From positions 434,001-498,000 of the forward strand of contig CP075895.1 in NCBI GenBank assembly GCA_018604165.1: a stretch of DNA of 64,000 bases. Reading direction: 5' to 3'. This document shows, piece after piece, positions 34,637-43,161 of the stretch. Below the pieces are notes generated by a model, which was given only the letters and a program-made list of their open reading frames with translations, was not told the DNA's origin and did not search any database. Within the stretch, counting starts at the first letter, position 1. Each line of letters begins with the position of its first letter. The position numbers and the translations under genes are program-made. The stretch is from Chitinophagaceae bacterium LGM1 (GTDB taxonomy: Bacteria; Bacteroidota; Bacteroidia; Chitinophagales; Chitinophagaceae).

Positions 34637-36247
34637 TTATGCTTCTTCCGTATCAGTTTCTATATTATCTGCCAACGCTTCGGGGTCTTGTGCTATTTGT
34701 TTGCGGGCATCTTCCAGCTTAGCTAGTTTGTGTTGTATTTTATTTTCAGTTTGCACTATCAGTTTTTCAAGATGCTGGCGTAGCTCTTCTGCTTTACGGC
34801 TGGGTGTTATATTCTGTATGCTGTTCTTGAAATCTTCCAGCCTTTCTTTTTCGTCTTTTATTTCTTCTTCCAGTTGTTTTACAAAGCTATGTGCACGCTC
34901 TATACGCTGTGCTTTATTTTTCTCTGCAAATTGCTTGCGTTGTTCGCGGTTGGCATCTTTGCGCTCAAAGAATTTTTTGCGTGCTTTGCTGAATTGCTCC
35001 CATATCGCTTCGTTATGTTCGCGTGGCACAGGGCCTATCTTTTTCCATTCTTCCATCAATTCTATCATCTCATCGGTAGCCTCTCGCCAGTGGGTAGAGT
35101 TTTGTAATTGCTCTGCACGTTTTACCAATGCCAGTTTTTGTGCATAGTTATCTTGCTGGCTTACTTTCAGGTGCTCCGTATGGTGTTTACGGGCGTTAAA
35201 AAACTGTTCTTTTGCACCAATAAACCTGTTCCATATTTCATCTGCTTTATCGTGCGGTACACGGCCTATTTTTTTCCATTCATCCATTAAAGCGGTGAAT
35301 GCCTGTGCTGTTGCCGTCCATTCGGTACTGTCTTTCAGCGACTCCGCTTTTTCAGCTAAAGCTGTTTTTGCAAACAGGTTGGCTTCCTGTTCTTGTTGTA
35401 TGATGTCGAAGTGTGCTTTCTTTTTATCGAAAAACACATTCTTGGCAGTGATGAAGCGGTGCCATAGTTCTTCATTTTTATCGTGGATGGTACGGCCTGT
35501 TTTTTTCCATTCTTCCATCAGGTTGTGGAATGCTTCTGTTGTTTCTTTCCACTCGTCTGATGCTGCCAGCTTTTCTGCTTTCTCTACCATTTCCATTTTC
35601 AGGTCTAGGTTTTGCAGCAGTTCTTTACTTACATCTTCATGGTTCTGGCGTTTGCGGTCGTAAAATTTATTTTTGGCAGCTTCTATTCTGTTCCACAAAT
35701 CATCGTTGCGCTGTTTATCTACATAGCCTATCTGCTTCCACTTATCTGCTAAGTCTTTGAACGCCTGTGTTGTTTCTTTCCATGTATTGCTCTCTGCAAG
35801 TGCTTCGGCTTCTTTGGCAAGTGTTTCTTTCAGGCGATAGTTTTCATCCGTCAGGGCTTTGATATTATCTTCAAAACCTGTTATTGATGCTACGAATGTT
35901 TGTATGCTACCGATGGCTGCTGTATGCTGCAGGTAGTCTTTCATACGCTCTACCTTGCCTATCAGTTTCAGCTTGTCTGTTGATGCTTCCCACTCGGCTT
36001 GTAGTTCTTTAAACTTATTTTCTACTTCGCCGAATTTATCTTTCAATGCTTTCAGCGTTATATCGGCCGTATCCGTACATAGCGTGTTGATAACCCTTTC
36101 TTTCAACGAGCCAATGGCTTTTTGTATCAATTGCCCATCAGCAGCCAGTGTGTAATTTTCTTTACCCGCAAAGCTGATGTTATCCCACCAACTCAATATG
36201 GTTGGTTGTGTTGTAGCTTCTTCCTGTATTGGCAGCATCTCTTCCAT
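34637..36247 (-). CDS. DUF349 repeat protein
   Basis: A 536-residue helical protein built from about five DUF349 repeats, each with the pattern W/F-x-x-L-x-x-x-W-K-x-x-G-x-x-x-x-x-x-x-x-x-LW-x-R-F-x-x-A. Examples are 'EAFHNLMEEWKKTGRT', 'ALMDEWKKIGRVPHDKADEI', 'MIELMEEWKKIGPVPREHNE' and 'TQAFKDLADKWKQIGYVDKQ'. A Lys/Glu-rich coiled coil forms the C-terminus. The domain is widespread but its function is unknown; the protein is cytoplasmic with no signal peptide. Confidence 0.9.
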   Translation of the reverse strand: MEEMLPIQEEATTQPTILSWWDNISFAGKENYTLAADGQLIQKAIGSLKERVINTLCTDTADITLKALKDKFGEVENKFKELQAEWEASTDKLKLIGKVERMKDYLQHTAAIGSIQTFVASITGFEDNIKALTDENYRLKETLAKEAEALAESNTWKETTQAFKDLADKWKQIGYVDKQRNDDLWNRIEAAKNKFYDRKRQNHEDVSKELLQNLDLKMEMVEKAEKLAASDEWKETTEAFHNLMEEWKKTGRTIHDKNEELWHRFITAKNVFFDKKKAHFDIIQQEQEANLFAKTALAEKAESLKDSTEWTATAQAFTALMDEWKKIGRVPHDKADEIWNRFIGAKEQFFNARKHHTEHLKVSQQDNYAQKLALVKRAEQLQNSTHWREATDEMIELMEEWKKIGPVPREHNEAIWEQFSKARKKFFERKDANREQRKQFAEKNKAQRIERAHSFVKQLEEEIKDEKERLEDFKNSIQNITPSRKAEELRQHLEKLIVQTENKIQHKLAKLEDARKQIAQDPEALADNIETDTEEA

Positions 36248-36292
36248 AAAATAAATAGTAGCAGTGTAAGACTAAAGTTTTTTATAATCGAA

Positions 36293-37048
36293 TTAATTAG
36301 AACCGAATACTTTTTTCAGCAAATCAGTAACGCGGGCAGCAGGGTCGAGGCGAATTTTATTTTCCTCATCTGCGATGGTTACAAACAAACCATTCAGTGC
36401 ACGTTCTGTAACATATCCTGCTAAATCGGGGTTCATTTTGTTGCGAACGGTTGGCAGGCGGTTGTAGATGTTTACAATATCAGACCAGTAACGTGTTGCA
36501 CCTACACTATTCAACGAGTTTTGTATTACCGGGCGAAACTCTTGTGTAAGCGCGGCTGTGGTTCTGTTTTTCAGGAAGTTGGTTGCTGCGCCTTGCCCGC
36601 CACGTAGTATGCCCATCCCGTCTTGTATAGACATGCCGGTAATGGCATTTACAAATATGTTTACTGCCTTGCCCGATGCATCTTCTGCGGCACGGTTCAT
36701 AGACAGGATAGCTTTATCTACCTGTGCGCCCATACCTAATGAGCGTAGTGTGCTTTCTATTTGCCTTGCTTCCGGGGGCATTAAAATCTTTATAAGTTGA
36801 TTGCCGAAAAACCCATTAGTAACATTCAGCCTGCCTGATGCATTTTTAGTGCCTATCTCCAATGCCTGCCTCAGGGCAGATACTACCTCGCTGTTGCTGA
36901 GGTTGCTGCCTTGTGAGCCTGAATTGTTGCCGCCACCATTAATTGTTTTGTTTGCCTTGTTTACAAGGTCTTTGAAAGTTTGCGCCTGTGCAGCATTTGT
37001 ACAAATACTGACTATGGCTATCGCACCTATAAGAAATGATTTATTCAT
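36293..37048 (-). CDS. DUF4197 domain secreted protein
   Basis: 251 residues with a signal peptide ('LIGAIAIVSICTNAAQAQ'). The family is recognised from the segments 'EVVSALRQALEIGTKNASGR', 'NGFFGNQLIKILMPPEAR', 'DKAILSMNRAAEDASGKAVN' and 'GQGAATNFLKNRTTAALTQE'. DUF4197 proteins are periplasmic or outer-membrane-associated in Bacteroidota and Proteobacteria and their function is unknown. It starts 48 nt downstream of the TonB-type receptor stop on the same strand, with a TATATTTG that could be its own -7 box at about 37079. Confidence 0.85.
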   Translation of the reverse strand: MNKSFLIGAIAIVSICTNAAQAQTFKDLVNKANKTINGGGNNSGSQGSNLSNSEVVSALRQALEIGTKNASGRLNVTNGFFGNQLIKILMPPEARQIESTLRSLGMGAQVDKAILSMNRAAEDASGKAVNIFVNAITGMSIQDGMGILRGGQGAATNFLKNRTTAALTQEFRPVIQNSLNSVGATRYWSDIVNIYNRLPTVRNKMNPDLAGYVTERALNGLFVTIADEENKIRLDPAARVTDLLKKVFGSN

Positions 37049-37096
37049 ACGTTCGTTATTTTATTCAATAAGGTATATCAAATATAACACCAATTA

Positions 37097-39643
37097 TTAA
37101 CTACCCGATGGTGCAGGCGCGCTGTTGCCGCCTTCTCCGCCACCGCTGCCTTCATCGGTTTTCAGGTTTTCGCGCTCTTTGGTTTGCTGGTTTTTATTGT
37201 CTTTACCACCTCTACGCCCGTTTCCGCCCATATTGCGAGGCTCTTTATTACTATGCTCATTGCCCCCGAAACGATATGTGAAACTTATGTTACCAATGCG
37301 GGTTTCCCTATCTCGGTAGGTGGTTTGGGTATAGGCAGGGTAGTCGAATATAGTGGTGTATTTGCGTGTATTGAAGATGTCTGATACGTTTACCACTAAG
37401 GTCGCTTTGTTCTTCATCAGGTTTTTGCGTACGGCAATATCCAGCCAGTACACTTGTTGCAATGTACCTTGCGCGGCTACTTTAGGTGCTTCGTAATTGC
37501 CGTTTACCTGCAATGAAAAACCTTTGGGTAGTTTGATGTTAGTATTCAACTTACTGAACCAGCTAAAACCGCTGTTATTCAGCACAGGGTCAATATTCGC
37601 GCCACGCACTTCGTTTTGAAAGAAGTTGAAACTTAGTGTGGCATCCCATATAGGTATCAGTTGCGCTTTGCCTATCAATTCCAACCCGTAAGTAATGCCT
37701 GTATTCAGGTTTTGCGGTTGTGTAAAGGTAGTACCGTCTGTATAGAACTTACGGTAGCGCTCTATCATGCTTTCGGTGTATTGGTAATACACACTCGCTG
37801 TCAGGTTATGTCCTTTTTTAAAAGACTTACCATAGTTCAACTCCACGTTGTTAAGAAACTCCGGTTTCAGGTTGGGGTTGCCCATATTGGTATCTTGCGG
37901 GTTCGATAAATCTATATACGGCATCAACTGCATAAAGCCCGGGCGGTTGGTGCGGCGGCTGTAGCTGAGGAAGATATTTTGGTCTTGCTTTAGTTTATAC
38001 GATACATAAGCAGTAGGGAAGAGGTTCAGAAATTCGGTAGAGTATGATTTGCCAGTCAGCATTTGCGTAGTGCCATTGTAGCTGAAATATTCGAGGCGCA
38101 AACCTGCCTGATAGCCCCAGTTGCCACGCTGCCCGCCATAGTTGGTATAAGCGGCGTGTGTTTGCTGTGTATAGTTAAAGACATTGAGCAATGTATAGTC
38201 TAATTGTGGGCCGTTGCCAGAGTCTATAGTTGGGTTGTTTTTACTATCAAACCATATTAGTTGTGTCCTTAGCCCCGCATCCAGTTTATCTGTTTTATTA
38301 GTGGGCATGGTATAGTCTATCTGTGCGTTGAGGCTGGCATTTGTACCACTGCCGGGGGCTTTTTGGTATATGGTACGGCGGCGTTGGCTGCCATCACCAT
38401 TCAGTATATCGGTTTCGTATTCCTGATTGCGCTCTACCCATGTTTTGGCATAGGTGGCGTTGGCTGTCAGTTCTTGTTTTTCTTTTTTGAATTTGTGTTT
38501 ATAGTCCAGCGATGTGGATGATGATAAAGGACCACCCACGTTATAAGAGCTACGGCGTTGGGTAGAGTCAATTAATTCTCCGCTGAACACCCTGTAGTCG
38601 GACGTGCCATTGCCGCCCCATTGCATACGGTTCAGGTTTTGAGTAAGGGTGATGCTGTTGTTTTTGTTGATGGTGTACTCTGCACCAATGGTATTGAAGA
38701 AACCATTGAATTTGCGAAGGTTATCATCATAGCTTCTGAAAAAATCGTCAGTGCCTACGTTGGTGCGTTCATTGGTAGTACGGTTGTAGTTGCGGTTCAA
38801 CCTTGCGCTGCTATTGAGGAATATGTTCCACTTTTCGTTTTTCAGGTTTAGGTTCAGGCTGCCGTTATATTTATCGCGTGTGCCTGCACCAACGGTTACA
38901 GAGCCATTCAGCCCGAATTTCTTATCGCGTTTGGTGATGATGTTGATGATGCCTGCCATGCCTTGTGCATCGTATTTGGATGATGGATTGGTTATTACTT
39001 CTACACTTTGTATGCTGGCAGATGGTAGGCTTTGTAGAGCGCTGGTAACATCGCCGCCAAACAAAGTAGCTGGTTTGCCATCTATCAGTATGATGCTCGA
39101 CTTGCCGCGTAGCGATACAGAACCATCCACATCCACCGATACTGACGGTATGTTTTGCAATACATCTGTTGCGCTGCCACCAGTAGCTGTTATGTTCTTA
39201 TCTACATTGAAAGTTTTTTTATCAATGTTCATTTCAAAAGCAGCTTTCTCGCCTGTTACAGTTACGTCTTTCAACGCTGTAGAGGTAGTGCCTGCTTTTA
39301 TGGTGCCGATGTTTTTTTCAGGGGCTTCGTTGGTAATGCTGATATTACCAACATACTTTGTTTGTGTGCCAAGCCCCGATATGCGGAGTATAAAATTGCC
39401 TACGCCTGTAGGTGCAATGCTGAAGCTGCCATCTGCTTTAGTAAGGTCGCCGTTGATGACTGTAGAGTCTTGTTTTAAAAGTGTAATGGTAACATATTCC
39501 ATGCCCTTGTTTTGGGCATCAGTTACCTTACCTATTACCTTACCTGTTTGTGTTGTTTGTGCCTGTGCCCATATATTACCTGTGCTGAAGAACAAAACCG
39601 CGGCTGATGCCCAGAAATAAAAACGCATTGTAAAAAATTGCAA
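37097..39643 (-). CDS. TonB-dependent receptor-like outer-membrane beta-barrel protein
   Basis: 848 residues with a signal peptide ('FWASAAVLFFSTGNIWAQAQ'; the ATG at residue 6 is an alternative start). A carboxypeptidase-regulatory-like domain follows ('GKVIGKVTDAQNKGMEYVTI', 'GSFSIAPTGVGNFILRISG'), then a plug ('GSATDVLQNIPSVSVD', 'IILIDGKPATLF', 'MAGIINIITKR') and a large barrel of the OMP_b-brl_3 type. After the barrel comes a Gly/Asn/Glu-rich tail ('GGNGRRGGKDNKNQQTKERE', 'GSGGGEGGNSAPAPSGS'), unusual because barrels normally end in an aromatic residue; it may cover another role or sit outside the membrane. Substrate unknown. Confidence 0.9.
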   Translation of the reverse strand: MQFFTMRFYFWASAAVLFFSTGNIWAQAQTTQTGKVIGKVTDAQNKGMEYVTITLLKQDSTVINGDLTKADGSFSIAPTGVGNFILRISGLGTQTKYVGNISITNEAPEKNIGTIKAGTTSTALKDVTVTGEKAAFEMNIDKKTFNVDKNITATGGSATDVLQNIPSVSVDVDGSVSLRGKSSIILIDGKPATLFGGDVTSALQSLPSASIQSVEVITNPSSKYDAQGMAGIINIITKRDKKFGLNGSVTVGAGTRDKYNGSLNLNLKNEKWNIFLNSSARLNRNYNRTTNERTNVGTDDFFRSYDDNLRKFNGFFNTIGAEYTINKNNSITLTQNLNRMQWGGNGTSDYRVFSGELIDSTQRRSSYNVGGPLSSSTSLDYKHKFKKEKQELTANATYAKTWVERNQEYETDILNGDGSQRRRTIYQKAPGSGTNASLNAQIDYTMPTNKTDKLDAGLRTQLIWFDSKNNPTIDSGNGPQLDYTLLNVFNYTQQTHAAYTNYGGQRGNWGYQAGLRLEYFSYNGTTQMLTGKSYSTEFLNLFPTAYVSYKLKQDQNIFLSYSRRTNRPGFMQLMPYIDLSNPQDTNMGNPNLKPEFLNNVELNYGKSFKKGHNLTASVYYQYTESMIERYRKFYTDGTTFTQPQNLNTGITYGLELIGKAQLIPIWDATLSFNFFQNEVRGANIDPVLNNSGFSWFSKLNTNIKLPKGFSLQVNGNYEAPKVAAQGTLQQVYWLDIAVRKNLMKNKATLVVNVSDIFNTRKYTTIFDYPAYTQTTYRDRETRIGNISFTYRFGGNEHSNKEPRNMGGNGRRGGKDNKNQQTKERENLKTDEGSGGGEGGNSAPAPSGS

Positions 39644-39714
39644 ACAGCAAATTTGACTGAAATTATTGATATAAGCAGTCTTTTAACAAAATAAAGTATT
39701 GTTAAGAAGCTACA

Positions 39715-40392
39715 TCACTTACTAAAGCCAAATGCGATTTTTCTGAAAATAGTAATATGCGATAGTATTACTATCGGAACGATAAAGGAAGGTAGCCATA
39801 CAAACGGGGCATACAACACTGCTATATTAGGTTGTGTGCCACCAAGTTGCCTGAAAGGAGAGGGTGCAGACAGAATGGCTATAACAACAATATTTATTAG
39901 GAGCAGGAAGCATACTGTATTCCATACAAAAAGTAATAGATTAGATAATTTCCCCTTTCTATACAACCACCAAATAAAAGGTGCGGTAATGCCGGATAAT
40001 ATATCAAAGTTCCATCCTTCAAATGTCATCTCAACAGGAATTTTCTCTGCTTTATGCAGCCATAACAATGCTAATTCTACAGGTATGCGGACTGTATTTA
40101 GCAAAATAAGATAGCCAATATCAGATTTGTCAATAAATGATAGCCCGATTTTGGTAATGAAAAGGATGATTATTAGAGCTAATGCAGGGGCTACTGCCAA
40201 TAATAGCCTTGGGGGCATAGTATCGGTAATCGTATAAAAGCCCGACAAGGCAATACTACTTTGTAATAACAGCCAAAACAATGAAATGCCAATTGCCGAT
40301 TTAGATTTACCAAAAGCTATGTAAAATAGAAATACAGTCAGTGCTGTAGTAAATACAAAACCCAGATAAACATAAATTGGTGTGCTTCCCAT
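39715..40392 (-). CDS. Seven-helix-like integral membrane protein, unknown function
   Basis: 225 residues with about seven hydrophobic segments ('YLGFVFTTALTVFLFYIAFG', 'LLLAVAPALALIIILFITKI', 'LLLFVWNTVCFLLLINIVVI' and others). It has no charged catalytic motif. I do not recognise a family; it may be related to uncharacterised DUF membrane proteins. It lies downstream of the GH3-family gene on the same strand with an 84-nt gap. Confidence 0.7.
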   Translation of the reverse strand: MGSTPIYVYLGFVFTTALTVFLFYIAFGKSKSAIGISLFWLLLQSSIALSGFYTITDTMPPRLLLAVAPALALIIILFITKIGLSFIDKSDIGYLILLNTVRIPVELALLWLHKAEKIPVEMTFEGWNFDILSGITAPFIWWLYRKGKLSNLLLFVWNTVCFLLLINIVVIAILSAPSPFRQLGGTQPNIAVLYAPFVWLPSFIVPIVILSHITIFRKIAFGFSK

Positions 40393-40476
40393 GCAGCAAA
40401 GTTTTTACAAAGAAAAACCACTAACCGTTTTATTCCCTTGCCAAATGACAAGAACTTGTTTTTAATTAAACAGTGT

Positions 40477-41970
40477 TTATAGCATCCACGGCTGTAGCGC
40501 ATCTGCAATAGCCCTATCGTTGCTAAGGCGTGGTACTTTGTTTTGCCCGCCCAGCTTTCCAACAGACTTCATGTACTCTATAAATGCGTGGCTGTGTAGT
40601 GGGCGTATTTTCAATGGTTGCAGTATGTTGCCACGCACCAAGTCATCATAGTAAATATTCTTTTTGCGCAGGTTGTTATCTACTGCCTCGCTGAATGCAC
40701 TTAGGTTGTGCGGTGTATGTTCAAAAGACACAAACCATTCGTGGTAAGGCAATTCACCGCTTGTTTGTATCATAGGCGCTACAGTAAACTCTATAATACG
40801 TGCATTATGTTCGTTGGCAGCTTGTAGTATGGCATGCTCTACTTCTTCGCCTATCACATGCTCGCCAAAGGCAGAGATGTAATGCTTGATACGGCCTGTT
40901 ACAACTAATCTGTACGGGTCGGTACTTACAAAGCGTACCGTGTCGCCTATGTTATAGCCCCACAGCCCGGCATTGCTGTTTATTATTAATGCATAATTCT
41001 CGCCCACTTTCACATCTGCTAAGGACAAGCGAGTTGGGTTGTCATTAAATATTTCTCCGGCGGGTATAAACTCAAAGAAGATGCCCGAATTCGTATTGAG
41101 CAATAATCCTTCTTTGTCTAATGTATCCTGAAAGGCAAAGAAGCCTTCTGATGCAGGAAATGTTTCAACAGTATCAATTGGTCCACCAAGGCTTTCAAAT
41201 AGTTTGGCCTTATAAGGTTCAAAGTTGACACCGCCATGCACCAATACTTGTAGGTTAGGGAAGAGTTCTTTTATTTTCTTGCCGCTTTTTTCTGTCAGCC
41301 AGTCAAAATACATCTGCATCCACGGTGGTATACCACTGATGAGGCTCATGTCTTTATCAAAAGTTTCCTCAACTATTTTGCCAAGCTTTTCTTCCCAGTC
41401 TTCTATGCAGTTGGTTTCGTAAGATGGTAACTGGTTGCCACGCAAATAACCAGGAATAAAATGATTGACAATGCCACTCAGCCTGCCGGTAGGTATGCCA
41501 CCTACACGTTCCAGTACTGGTGAGCCAGACAAGAATATCATTTTTCCATCTGCAAATGCTCTGTTGCCGCTTTCTGCCATATAGCAGAGTAGTGCATTGC
41601 GGGCGGTATCTATATGATTGTGTATGGAATCTTTGCTGATGGGTATATATTTAACCCCGCTTGTAGTGCCTGATGTTTTGGCAAAGTACATGGGTTTGCC
41701 TTTCCACAATACGTTTTGATGCCCTGTTTTTATTTGTTCTATATAAGGTTTGAAAGCTTCATAATCGCGGATGGGGATGGCGGCTTTGAATTCATCGTAG
41801 GTTTTTACTTCCTTCAGCTTATGGTCTTTGCCGAATACCGTGCGGCTGCCCACTTTTAGTAGCTGTTGCAGAATAGCCTGCTGGTCGGCAACAGCGGTAA
41901 CCATACCTTTTCTTATGCGGCTATGTATGATGGACGCGTAAGGCCTGGCAAGAAAAGATTTAAGCTTCAT
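40477..41970 (-). CDS. GH3 auxin-responsive promoter family protein (acyl-adenylate-forming)
   Basis: 497 residues. The family features are 'KPMYFAKTSGTTSGVKYIPI' (the ATP-binding TSGTT-S motif), 'GEIFNDNPTRLSLADVKVG', 'GLWGYNIGDTVRFVSTDPYR' and 'TGRIKHYISAFGEHVIGEEV', the last two being the second adenylation motifs. Plant GH3 enzymes conjugate amino acids to hormones; the bacterial members are acyl-acid amidosynthetase-like with unknown substrates. The protein is cytoplasmic, and the gene is followed by a membrane protein on the same strand. Confidence 0.92.
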   Translation of the reverse strand: MKLKSFLARPYASIIHSRIRKGMVTAVADQQAILQQLLKVGSRTVFGKDHKLKEVKTYDEFKAAIPIRDYEAFKPYIEQIKTGHQNVLWKGKPMYFAKTSGTTSGVKYIPISKDSIHNHIDTARNALLCYMAESGNRAFADGKMIFLSGSPVLERVGGIPTGRLSGIVNHFIPGYLRGNQLPSYETNCIEDWEEKLGKIVEETFDKDMSLISGIPPWMQMYFDWLTEKSGKKIKELFPNLQVLVHGGVNFEPYKAKLFESLGGPIDTVETFPASEGFFAFQDTLDKEGLLLNTNSGIFFEFIPAGEIFNDNPTRLSLADVKVGENYALIINSNAGLWGYNIGDTVRFVSTDPYRLVVTGRIKHYISAFGEHVIGEEVEHAILQAANEHNARIIEFTVAPMIQTSGELPYHEWFVSFEHTPHNLSAFSEAVDNNLRKKNIYYDDLVRGNILQPLKIRPLHSHAFIEYMKSVGKLGGQNKVPRLSNDRAIADALQPWML

Positions 41971-42091
41971 CGTACGGACTTGGAAGGTAAAAGTACAATT
42001 ATGGTTACGAGTTTACATGTATTATAATAGGTAAATTATAACGTGATTTCTGCCTTGAAAATTGCCGATATATAAAATAATTAAAAAATAT

Positions 42092-42123
42092 TTGTCAGTA
42101 ACGGAAAAATAATGTTACCTTTG
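42092..42123 (+). promoter_or_regulatory. Bacteroidetes-type promoter of rplU-rpmA
   Basis: TTG (42092-42094), 21 nt, then TACCTTTG (42116-42123). Exact consensus, 23 nt upstream of the rplU ATG. Confidence 0.8.
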
Positions 42124-42145
42124 CGCGAAATATTTTAGGAGCGTC

Positions 42146-42442
42146 ATGTTTGCGATAGTTAATATAGCAGGTCAGCAATTCAAAGTGAAGAAAGATGATG
42201 AATTGTTTGTTCACCGCCTGTCAGGCAATGTAGGTGATAATGTTGAGTTTTCAGAAATACTGATGACATCAAACATCGGTAACATAAAATTTACTGATTC
42301 AGTAAAAGTGAAAGCGGAAATCGTGGATCATCTGAAAGGTGATAAAGTGATTGTTTTCAAGAAAAAACGCCGTAAAGGATACCAGAAGAGTAACGGTCAC
42401 CGTCAATATCTTACCAAAATAAAAATAAAAGATATTGCATAA
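42146..42442 (+). CDS. rplU: 50S ribosomal protein L21
   Basis: 98 residues beginning 'MFAIVNIAGQQFKVKKDDEL' and ending 'YQKSNGHRQYLTKIKIKDI', the standard L21 layout with a basic central region ('KVIVFKKKRRKGYQKSN'). It binds 23S rRNA in the large subunit. It leads the rplU-rpmA operon under a perfect promoter. Confidence 0.97.
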   Translation: MFAIVNIAGQQFKVKKDDELFVHRLSGNVGDNVEFSEILMTSNIGNIKFTDSVKVKAEIVDHLKGDKVIVFKKKRRKGYQKSNGHRQYLTKIKIKDIA

Positions 42443-42482
42443 TTTATTTTTTTTGTAAATTCGTAAATCGTTAGCATAAGAA

Positions 42483-42752
42483 ATGGCACATAAAAAAGGT
42501 GAAGGTAGTGTAAAGAACAATCGGGACTCGCAGAGTAAACGATTGGGTGTAAAAATATACGGTGGTCAACCAGCGATATCTGGAAACATCATCGTACGCC
42601 AGCGTGGTACTGTGTATCACCCTGGTACAAATGTTGGTCTTGGTAAAGACTTTACCATCTTTGCATTGAAGGATGGTGTGGTTGAGTTCCGCAAAACTCG
42701 TACTAAGACATTGGTTTCAGTAAAAGAATTTTCAGCTACAGCCGAGGCATAA
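42483..42752 (+). CDS. rpmA: 50S ribosomal protein L27
   Basis: 89 residues, starting '[19 protein letters not shown]' and containing '[20 protein letters not shown]' and '[20 protein letters not shown]', the L27 hallmarks. It sits near the peptidyl-transferase centre. The N-terminus begins directly with the AHKKG functional end, with no cleavable extension as found in Firmicutes. It starts 40 nt after rplU. Confidence 0.97.
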   Translation: MAHKKGEGSVKNNRDSQSKRLGVKIYGGQPAISGNIIVRQRGTVYHPGTNVGLGKDFTIFALKDGVVEFRKTRTKTLVSVKEFSATAEA

Positions 42753-42810
42753 CACCCTCGGCTGTTGCCATATATAAAGGTTTTTGTTTAACCCTTAAAT
42801 TCACACAGTT

Positions 42811-43038
42811 ATGGCAACAGCAAAAAAAGCAGCTCCTAAAAAAGCTGCAGCGAAAAAAGCAGCTCCTAAAAAAGCTGCAGCCAAAAAGGCAGCTCCTAAA
42901 AAAGCTGCAAAAAAAGCGGCTCCTAAAAAAGCTGCGAAAAAAGCGGCTCCTAAGAAAGCTGCGAAAAAAGCGGCTCCTAAAAAAGCTGCTCCAAAGAAAA
43001 ACGCAGCCCCTAAAAAGGCAGCCGCTAAGAAAAAATAA
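42811..43038 (+). CDS. Histone H1-like Lys/Ala/Pro repeat protein
   Basis: 75 residues made of Lys, Ala and Pro: a 'MATAKKAAPKK' start followed by repeats of KKAAPKKAAA and KKAAPKKA. This composition, like eukaryotic H1 tails and bacterial AlgP/HctB-like proteins, gives a non-specific DNA- or RNA-binding polycation with no folded domain. It follows rpmA by 58 nt and ends just before a terminator. The DNA is a 30-nt-class tandem repeat, so length variation between strains is likely. It may be a minor chromatin or ribosome-associated factor; that is inference. Confidence 0.85.
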   Translation: MATAKKAAPKKAAAKKAAPKKAAAKKAAPKKAAKKAAPKKAAKKAAPKKAAKKAAPKKAAPKKNAAPKKAAAKKK

Positions 43039-43059
43039 GTACAATCTTAGCGAATCGAA

Positions 43060-43096
43060 AAAAGAGGCTGTTTATACAGCCTCTTTTGCTTTTTTA
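43060..43096 (+). terminator. Terminator after the H1-like gene
   Basis: 11-bp stem aaaagaggctg / cagcctctttt (43060-43070, 43077-43087), loop tttata, then TGCTTTTTTA. Confidence 0.88.
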
Positions 43097-43161
43097 TAGC
43101 CCTTCGGGCAGATGAAATCAGCATTTTTTCATGTAGGTTTGCGCCACAATTATTACATACT

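Noticed and set aside
38790-39620. A 276-codon plus-strand ORF
   Set aside because: It lies antisense to the well-supported receptor gene, has shadow-like composition and no domain.
42738-42763. Hairpin at the rpmA stop as a terminator
   Set aside because: The 7-bp stem lacks a T run and the next gene follows closely; it may be chance or an attenuator, and a strong terminator lies after the H1-like gene.
42736-43044. Minus-strand Cys/Arg/Phe-rich ORF
   Set aside because: It is the complement of the Lys/Ala/Pro repeat gene, and its composition follows directly from that repeat.
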